From Bacillus sp. B1-b2 (GTDB taxonomy: Bacteria; Bacillota; Bacilli; Bacillales; Cytobacillaceae), in NCBI RefSeq assembly GCF_009183415.1, contig NZ_WEHU01000016.1, forward strand, positions 40,613-104,612: a DNA stretch of 64,000 nucleotides, in the 5' to 3' direction. Each line of letters starts with the position of its first letter. Positions within the stretch are counted from its first letter, which is position 1. The translations under genes and the position numbers were made by a program. The notes beneath the pieces are model-generated. The model searched no databases. It worked only from the letters and a program-made list of their open reading frames with translations, and was not told the origin of the DNA. Of the stretch, positions 58,965 through 64,000 are shown piece after piece.

Positions 58965-60203
58965 TTAGTTCAAGTACTTTTCTTCCATAAAAATAATTTG
59001 CTCTAGTACCAGTGGTTGTTGACAGTATTTATCCTTTAATGCTAATAAAAGACTTTGTAATTTTCCCATATCATTATTGTTCCTATAAAGATCAACAAGC
59101 ATAGTAGAAAAAGCAAAATATTCATTTAAAGGCATAGATTCTTTCATACATTGTAAAAGTAGCATCTCGAATTCTTGTTTGTCTAATGTATCTTTCATGA
59201 CATCTAATTGGGATAAAGTATTATTAATAATTTTGTGTGCCAAAATACTTAGTTCTTCCTTCGGCAATTCTATTAGCGTATCTTCTATTGATTCTAACGA
59301 ATTTTCTTCCTCTTCTTCAATAGTAAATCCTGCTAACTCATCCAACATCTCAATATCGGAAAGGTTCTCTGCTTCTGCGATTGCTTCTTCCTCTATTTCT
59401 ATATCAGGAATCTCTTCCTTTAAATCTAGCATTGGTAATTCTTCTAATTCGTCCACATCTAAATACAGCTCTTCATTAAGATGTTTATCTTCTGGTTGGT
59501 TATCCTTTTCACTAGATACAGCAACCTCTAAATCATCAAAGATAGGTAATGGAGGTGTTTGTTCTTTTAATTCATACTTCTCGACTTCACCAGAGAATGA
59601 CTCCTGTTCTAATAATTTTTCAATTTCTGCCATATAGCTGATATCTACATCCTCTATCTCTTTTTCTGGATCTAAATAGTGACTATCTTCTATCTCTTCT
59701 TTTTCCTTAAGCAGTAATTCATCCTCTTGTATTGGTGATGTCTGTTCTAGTAATTCTAGATCAACATCCAAGTCAAAAGATTCAAGTTCTAGTTCTTCCT
59801 TACTTTCACTTTTTGTAAAGCTATTCACTTGTGGTTCTAATTCCGTTATTTCTATTTCATCTTCTTCTTGCTTGCTTACAGAAACAGTCTTTTGTTCCAC
59901 CATTACAGAGTCTTCATACAAGGAAGTGGATGGAGCTTCCATATCTTCTTCCTCCTCTTTACTAAATAGGAGATTTGTACCCTTTTTCATCATAAAATAA
60001 GTGGCAACAATAATAAATAACAACATTATTAATGCACTTTGCCAAATAGGAAATAAGCTTCTAGACATAATACCTAATAAAGAAATAATAAAGCCAAAAC
60101 CAACTATAATCATTTTTCCACGATTCGAAAGTCCTATAGGTAGTAAGAACAAGATAGGAATAACTAAAATTAAGGAAAAAAGAGCTAAAATGTATAAAAT
60201 CAT
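58965..60203 (-). CDS. Acidic membrane protein heading the pilus cluster, function unknown
   Basis: 412 residues. Two or three N-terminal transmembrane helices (about 3-25, 31-48, 52-72), then a very acidic, Glu/Leu-rich stretch (about 80-310) with short repeated clusters such as ELEPQ, LELESFDLDVDLELLEQ and LPMLDLKEEIPD, and a helical C-terminal domain (about 315-412, ending LEQIIFMEEKYLN) that looks like TPR-type repeats. I do not recognise the family. The ATG has AGGAGG upstream. First gene of the leftward cluster, divergent from the minor pilin operon. Confidence 0.85.
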   Translation of the reverse strand: MILYILALFSLILVIPILFLLPIGLSNRGKMIIVGFGFIISLLGIMSRSLFPIWQSALIMLLFIIVATYFMMKKGTNLLFSKEEEEDMEAPSTSLYEDSVMVEQKTVSVSKQEEDEIEITELEPQVNSFTKSESKEELELESFDLDVDLELLEQTSPIQEDELLLKEKEEIEDSHYLDPEKEIEDVDISYMAEIEKLLEQESFSGEVEKYELKEQTPPLPIFDDLEVAVSSEKDNQPEDKHLNEELYLDVDELEELPMLDLKEEIPDIEIEEEAIAEAENLSDIEMLDELAGFTIEEEEENSLESIEDTLIELPKEELSILAHKIINNTLSQLDVMKDTLDKQEFEMLLLQCMKESMPLNEYFAFSTMLVDLYRNNNDMGKLQSLLLALKDKYCQQPLVLEQIIFMEEKYLN

Positions 60204-60223
60204 TCTAACACCTCCTCATGTAT

Positions 60224-60312
60224 ATTATATTACCTAAAATTACGACATTTTTTGTCAATTTCCATAAACTTTTGTAATACTTTTTGACATTTTTCTTCTT
60301 ATAATAACTAAT
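60224..60312. promoter_or_regulatory. Divergent promoter region of the pilus clusters
   Basis: TTGACA on the plus strand (60284-60289) with ACTAAT 17 bases on (60307-60312) could drive the minor pilins. On the minus strand TTGACA (60258-60253) and TATAAT (60229-60224) are 23 bases apart, too far for a normal pair. Two GACATTTTT boxes (60244-60252 and 60286-60294) are direct repeats and could be a shared operator. Confidence 0.45.
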
Positions 60313-60357
60313 TAGTATTGTATAATAAGATTAGCATTTTTGAAAGCAGGGGAATAT

Positions 60358-60852
60358 ATGAAATTTATTAAGATGATATCTAGTTCAAAAGGATTAACAT
60401 TAATTGAAGTATTAGTATCCCTGACCATTCTTAGTATTATCTTATTAGGTATAATGAACTTTTTTAGCCAAGCTTATTCGTATACAAATCTTAATCAGAA
60501 AAAGACTGCTGGAATTAACGTTGCGAGGAACGCTTTATCTTATATGGAACAAAGTGCTGGTGAGGATTCATTTATTAGTATTCAAAATTTAATAAATAAT
60601 AATCCTGATACAACTGGTCACTTGTTAGTGTGTAATAATCAATATAAAATACTTTGGAACAATGCTACTGATGCAGCTTGTTCTCCAATTAGAATTAATA
60701 ATGTAGATTATGACGTTGTAGTTACTCCAACCATTAACGAGGAATATAGTAATTTTCTTATACCAATTGAAGTAACTGTTACTTGGAATGTTAGAAATAA
60801 TCCATATAGTACGTCTGTAGAGGGGGCTATTAAAAGTGAAGATCTTCGATGA
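60358..60852 (+). CDS. Minor pilin, PilV-like
   Basis: 164 residues from ATG 60358, with CAGGGGA upstream (a TTG six codons earlier has no site). Leader MKFIKMISSSKG, then LTLIEVLVSLTILSIILLGI with Glu+5. The C-terminal part has one Cys pair candidate (LLVCNN ... DAACSP). It opens the rightward operon. Size and the N-terminal pattern LIEVLVSL fit PilV/GspI-type minor pilins that prime pilus assembly. It overlaps the next gene by 17 bases. Confidence 0.87.
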   Translation: MKFIKMISSSKGLTLIEVLVSLTILSIILLGIMNFFSQAYSYTNLNQKKTAGINVARNALSYMEQSAGEDSFISIQNLINNNPDTTGHLLVCNNQYKILWNNATDAACSPIRINNVDYDVVVTPTINEEYSNFLIPIEVTVTWNVRNNPYSTSVEGAIKSEDLR

Positions 60853-61411
60853 AAAAGGAGTAACTTTATATGAGCTCTTGGCTACAATGACTATCCTCGC
60901 TATTGTACTTCCTGTTATTTATGGCGTATTTCAGACCGGTCTTTCTTTGTACAATAAAATTCAAATAGAAGGACAACTTCGCGATGATGCAGATTATGCT
61001 GTTTCTATGATGATGAATGCTTTTAATAGTATTCCTTTTAATTACGTAGAAATAGACGGAAATAATCAAGTAAGTTTATTTGATTCAGAGCAAACGGTTT
61101 TTGAGGAAACAGAAAAAGAGAATTCTTCTTTTTATACGTTTGAGAAAAGCGCAAAGAACATTACAAATATTAGAAGTATCGAGTTTGTAGAGGAAACTAA
61201 AAATAACAAAACCAATACATCTGTATCTATTAATGATCAAGTTATAGAAAGCATGGGTGATTTCACAGATTCTAGTATTCAATTAGCATGTAGTGAATAC
61301 TCAAATAATAGTACTAGTGAATGTCTCCATGGTCTCATTTCCGTCACTTTTATAATTGATCATGCTAGATTAAACAAACCTTTAACATTAGAAAGTCAGT
61401 TTGGTTTCTAA
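60836..61411 (+). CDS. Minor pilin, PilW/GspJ-like
   Basis: 191 residues from GTG 60836, inside the end of the previous gene. Leader MKIFDEKG, then VTLYELLATMTILAIVLPVI with Glu+5. RDDADYAVSMMMNAF is the helical segment often seen in PilW/GspJ (D/E-A-x-Y). Two cysteines (LACSEY, SECLHG) may form a loop. Part of the three-gene minor pilin set. Confidence 0.85.
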   Translation: MKIFDEKGVTLYELLATMTILAIVLPVIYGVFQTGLSLYNKIQIEGQLRDDADYAVSMMMNAFNSIPFNYVEIDGNNQVSLFDSEQTVFEETEKENSSFYTFEKSAKNITNIRSIEFVEETKNNKTNTSVSINDQVIESMGDFTDSSIQLACSEYSNNSTSECLHGLISVTFIIDHARLNKPLTLESQFGF

Positions 61412-61425
61412 GGAGAATGTACTCT

Positions 61426-63480
61426 ATGATAAAAAGTAATGAAAAAGGAAATGCACTTATTACCGTACTTTTAATTTCTCTTGTTTTCACAACCATAGGA
61501 CTTGCTATTGTTGCATCTACTATTAGTGGAACAAAACGAGTAGAAACAAGAGAATCCGATATTAATGTCACGTATCAAAGTAAAAAGGTTTTGGATGAAA
61601 TTACTTCAAATATGGCTAATCTATTGGATCAAGTGCCTTTAGACTATGTTAAGCAAGGAACAAAATATCAAGTTAAAACTACTTTTGAAGATGATCTCAA
61701 ATCCCTTGTTATTACACCTACTCTCACAGATATACTAGATAATGAAGACTACCGAGAATCTATTCAGTGTCTTAGTGTTGTAGATATAAGTAATAAAGCT
61801 TCAAATCCAACTGTATATGATTCGACTAGAGGTTGTGCAGAAAGTACTTATTCGACTAATACTCCTTACACTATCAATAAACAACTAGATTTCACCCGTG
61901 TATTGGAAGTAATTCTAGTTACAAATAATCCTAATGAAACAGAAGGTGCTGTAACTAGAACGTTAAAACAAAGAATTATACTATCTCCATTACCTAGCTT
62001 CTTAAAATATGCAGTTGGTTCTTATTCAGAGGAGCAAGAGGAAGGGCTATTTTTAAACGGGTCTTCTAATATTAACGGAAATATTTATGCGAACCAGCTC
62101 ACAATAAGTGATCGAGCAAACTATCAATTACGAGATGGTACAAAGCAAACAGTCAGGTCTCTGCCTCCTTCTATTACAGGAAATATATACAGTACTTCGG
62201 CAAATTTATTACCTGTATTAATAGCCGATAATTTCTATAAAAGCGATATTCCTTCTTTATATCATGATAGTCAGTTTATAAATATTGAGTATGACCAAAC
62301 CATCATTCAGCGAATTAATACGATGCTAGATTCTAATCCTACAGTAAGTGGTTTCCAGGTTACTAACATGGAAGATGTGTCTAACTTTACTAACAAGTTT
62401 AAAAATAAACTAACCAGCATCGTATCAAGCTCTGTAACGAAAGCCGATACAGTTAAAAGTGTAACAACTCAGGAAGCACCAACTTCTGTTAATGGAAATG
62501 CTATAGAGCAATTAACAAATAGTTTTAAAATCGAAAGTGATAAAGAAGCATTAAGCTTTAATAATCCTGTTTATATTAATGGAGATACAGTAATTAATAG
62601 TAGTAATTATGCTATCAGCTTCAATAAGGAGTTAGTAGTAGATGGAGATTTATATCTGGTTAGTAACAACAACTTAACCCTTCAGGATAATATTTATGTC
62701 TCTGGCGATATACATCTTGTTAACTTTGATGGAGAGATGAATATAACTGGTGATATAATCGCTGCTGGCGATATGAATATAGAATCTAGTGCGGATAATG
62801 CTGGTCAGTTAAGTAAAGGAGTCACTCTGAAAGGAGATATTCTAACTGGGAAATCTATTAATATACGACCATTAAATACGACTATCTCTCTTAACAGCAA
62901 TATGATTAGTTTAGGCTCATTTACGATAAATGGTGATGAAACAGGGGAGAATTCTGGGGAGAATGACATTGTAAGAATTAATTCTGTTGTATACTCTTTA
63001 GAAGATACATTTGTCTCTAATACTAATATTTTAGGTCTTACTTATACAAATTCATCTACAAATAAACAAGAAACAGGGCAGCTAATCTTACTAGCAAAGG
63101 AGAATTTAACCATTACAAGAATGAATGAATTCAATCATTTTGATCCAAAAACGGAGTCTGGTTTCCCATATCTTCCTGAGGAAGAAGAGATTATTCAGCC
63201 ACTTCAAGCATTTTTCTATACGGAAAAAAACGCTGAACTATATGGAGTTGGTTCACTATTTTATATTAAAGGTGGAATATTTGCTAAAAATTCATTAGAA
63301 ATAAATGCTATACGAGCAAATAGAGACTTTTCAAAAATAGAAGACGTTCCAGGGTCTGGGGATGGAATGTTATCTAGATTTATTGTTGATTATGATCAAA
63401 ATGTATTATTTAAAGGAATTGACGCACTTCCTTTAGTAGACAGATTGCAAATTATCCCTGATGATTTCGTCATTGAATAA
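61426..63480 (+). CDS. Large PilX/GspK-type pilin-like protein with repetitive beta domain
   Basis: 684 residues from ATG 61426 (AGGAG 10 bases upstream; the ATG at 61417 abuts that site). It has a class III-type leader MIKSNEKG and the mature NALITVLLISLVFTTIGLAI, with Thr at +5 instead of Glu, as in GspK/PilX proteins that cap the pilus tip. Residues about 205-240 and 385-560 show repeated short blocks of the kind GNIY, NGDTVINS, VDGDLYLVSN, VSGDIHLVN, ITGDIIAAGDMNIES, LKGDILTGKSINI, which suggests a right-handed beta-helix or bactofilin-like fold. This is far longer than usual minor pilins. It is followed by a terminator. Confidence 0.85.
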   Translation: MIKSNEKGNALITVLLISLVFTTIGLAIVASTISGTKRVETRESDINVTYQSKKVLDEITSNMANLLDQVPLDYVKQGTKYQVKTTFEDDLKSLVITPTLTDILDNEDYRESIQCLSVVDISNKASNPTVYDSTRGCAESTYSTNTPYTINKQLDFTRVLEVILVTNNPNETEGAVTRTLKQRIILSPLPSFLKYAVGSYSEEQEEGLFLNGSSNINGNIYANQLTISDRANYQLRDGTKQTVRSLPPSITGNIYSTSANLLPVLIADNFYKSDIPSLYHDSQFINIEYDQTIIQRINTMLDSNPTVSGFQVTNMEDVSNFTNKFKNKLTSIVSSSVTKADTVKSVTTQEAPTSVNGNAIEQLTNSFKIESDKEALSFNNPVYINGDTVINSSNYAISFNKELVVDGDLYLVSNNNLTLQDNIYVSGDIHLVNFDGEMNITGDIIAAGDMNIESSADNAGQLSKGVTLKGDILTGKSINIRPLNTTISLNSNMISLGSFTINGDETGENSGENDIVRINSVVYSLEDTFVSNTNILGLTYTNSSTNKQETGQLILLAKENLTITRMNEFNHFDPKTESGFPYLPEEEEIIQPLQAFFYTEKNAELYGVGSLFYIKGGIFAKNSLEINAIRANRDFSKIEDVPGSGDGMLSRFIVDYDQNVLFKGIDALPLVDRLQIIPDDFVIE

Positions 63481-63485
63481 ATTAT

Positions 63486-63532
63486 TAATAGGAAAAAGAG
63501 CTTTCTCGACAAGGAAGCTCTTTTTCCTATTA
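63486..63532 (+). terminator. Terminator of the rightward minor pilin operon
   Basis: Hairpin TAATAGGAAAAAGAGCTTTC / GGAAGCTCTTTTTCCTATTA with a short loop, just after the stop. The symmetry would let it work in both directions. Confidence 0.9.
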
Positions 63533-63549
63533 AATGGAACTATTTCGAA

Positions 63550-63791
63550 TTATACCCCAAAAATGATGGTACCTAATATCATATACACTAAGGGAAATAA
63601 AAATAAAACGGAATTTGCAATAAAGGAGATATAAGATAAAGCATCTTTCTTCCTTTTATGTACCTTCCATGCGACATAAAGTCCTATAGGACAGAATATA
63701 ATAGGAAAAAACACAGGTAATCCTTGTATTTTTTCTAATGGAATGATTTGAAAAATAAAAGATACGATATCATTAGTAAGTTTGTTCGCAT
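63550..63791 (-). pseudogene. Small two-helix membrane protein gene, apparently frameshifted near its start
   Basis: From the stop at 63550 an open frame runs up to about 63785 on the minus strand. It encodes IVSFIFQIIPLEKIQG, then hydrophobic LPVFFPIIFCPIGLYVAW, a basic loop KVHKRKKD and a second helix SVLFLFPLVYMILGTIIFG. It has no in-frame start codon, but ATG 63791 with GGGAG upstream is one base out of frame. One more A in an AAA run after ATGCGAACA would join them to about 80 codons. Either a true frameshift or a sequence error. I do not recognise the family. Confidence 0.55.
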
Positions 63792-63820
63792 ATTATACTC
63801 CCTCATTATCTAATTACCAT

Positions 63821-64000
63821 ATTATAACACTTTCACCCATTACTAAGTAGATTTATTTTTGTATAGTTGTAAAATATCACTAATGTCGCATAAATAAGTT
63901 TTGAATTTTCTGTTTTTGTTTTTCCCTCAAAAAGAGAAAGAACGAAAACATTAAAACGAAGGTAGTAAACATCCATTTTTTTACTATAACTTTTGACGAG
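63821..64000. other. Intergenic end of the window
   Basis: AT-rich. A TATAAT on the minus strand (63826-63821) may be the -10 of the small membrane-protein gene. I see no gene or clear terminator in the last 150 bases. Confidence 0.4.

Noticed and set aside
59179..59637. Ser-rich open frame on the plus strand opposite the acidic membrane protein gene
   Set aside because: Produced by antisense of Glu/Leu codons; low complexity and no binding site.

Overview
The window is a 64 kb chromosomal segment of a low-GC, endospore-forming member of the Bacillaceae or a close relative. Three things support this. The gene order follows the Bacillus subtilis hisS-to-mreB region closely: aspS, hisS, yrzK-like, yrvJ-type amidase, dtd, rel, apt, recJ, yrvD, secDF, comN, spoVB, yrbG, yrzE, yajC, tgt, queA, ruvB, ruvA, bofC, coxA, safA, niaR, pheA, pheB, obg, spo0B, rpmA, prp, rplU, spoIVFB, spoIVFA, minD, minC, mreD, mreC, mreB, radC, maf, spoIIB. 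Sporulation genes are numerous. TTG and GTG starts with strong AGGAGG-type ribosome binding sites are common. I cannot name the species.

Layout. 1-9.4 kb: aspS (cut by the window edge) and hisS behind a T-box leader, a cell-wall amidase with four SH3 repeats, a class C group II intron placed directly after the dtd terminator (its maturase has one frameshift), then dtd and rel. 9.4-24 kb: apt, recJ, secDF, comN, spoVB, then tRNA modification (tgt, queA) and Holliday-junction genes (ruvAB). 24-31 kb: a spore block with bofC, an atypical SDR protein, a CoxA-like lipoprotein, a CotS/YsxE-type kinase-fold protein and SafA with seven copies of a Gly/Met-rich 25-residue repeat, followed by niaR and an SRPBCC protein. 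31-46.6 kb: pheA, pheB, obg, spo0B, the L27/Prp/L21 ribosomal group, an RNase E/G, the SpoIVFA/SpoIVFB pro-sigma-K processing pair, an inserted secreted GH43 arabinanase, and the division and shape genes minCD, mreBCD, radC and maf.

46.9-63.5 kb holds the main accessory content: a complete type IV pilus system between spoIIB and the position where comC/folC would be expected. A long leftward cluster encodes, in order, an acidic membrane protein, a PRC-barrel protein, a VanW-like protein, PilB, PilT, PilC, a major-type pilin, prepilin peptidase, PilM, PilN, PilO and a second pilin. A divergent rightward operon encodes two minor pilins and a 684-residue pilin-like protein with a large repetitive domain that may be a beta-helix. 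PilB carries two N-terminal MshEN-type motifs, which suggests control by cyclic di-GMP. PilT predicts retraction. The three leading genes are not standard pilus components and are the best candidates for undescribed biology.

Four copies of a Bacillaceae-type intergenic repeat with inverted ends (two about 129 bp, one internally deleted, one an inverted half-half fusion) lie at 9.7, 30.8, 32.1 and 51.2 kb; the last sits inside the pilus cluster. Two apparent single-base deletions in A runs (intron maturase; a small membrane-protein gene near 63.7 kb) may be real decay or sequencing error.
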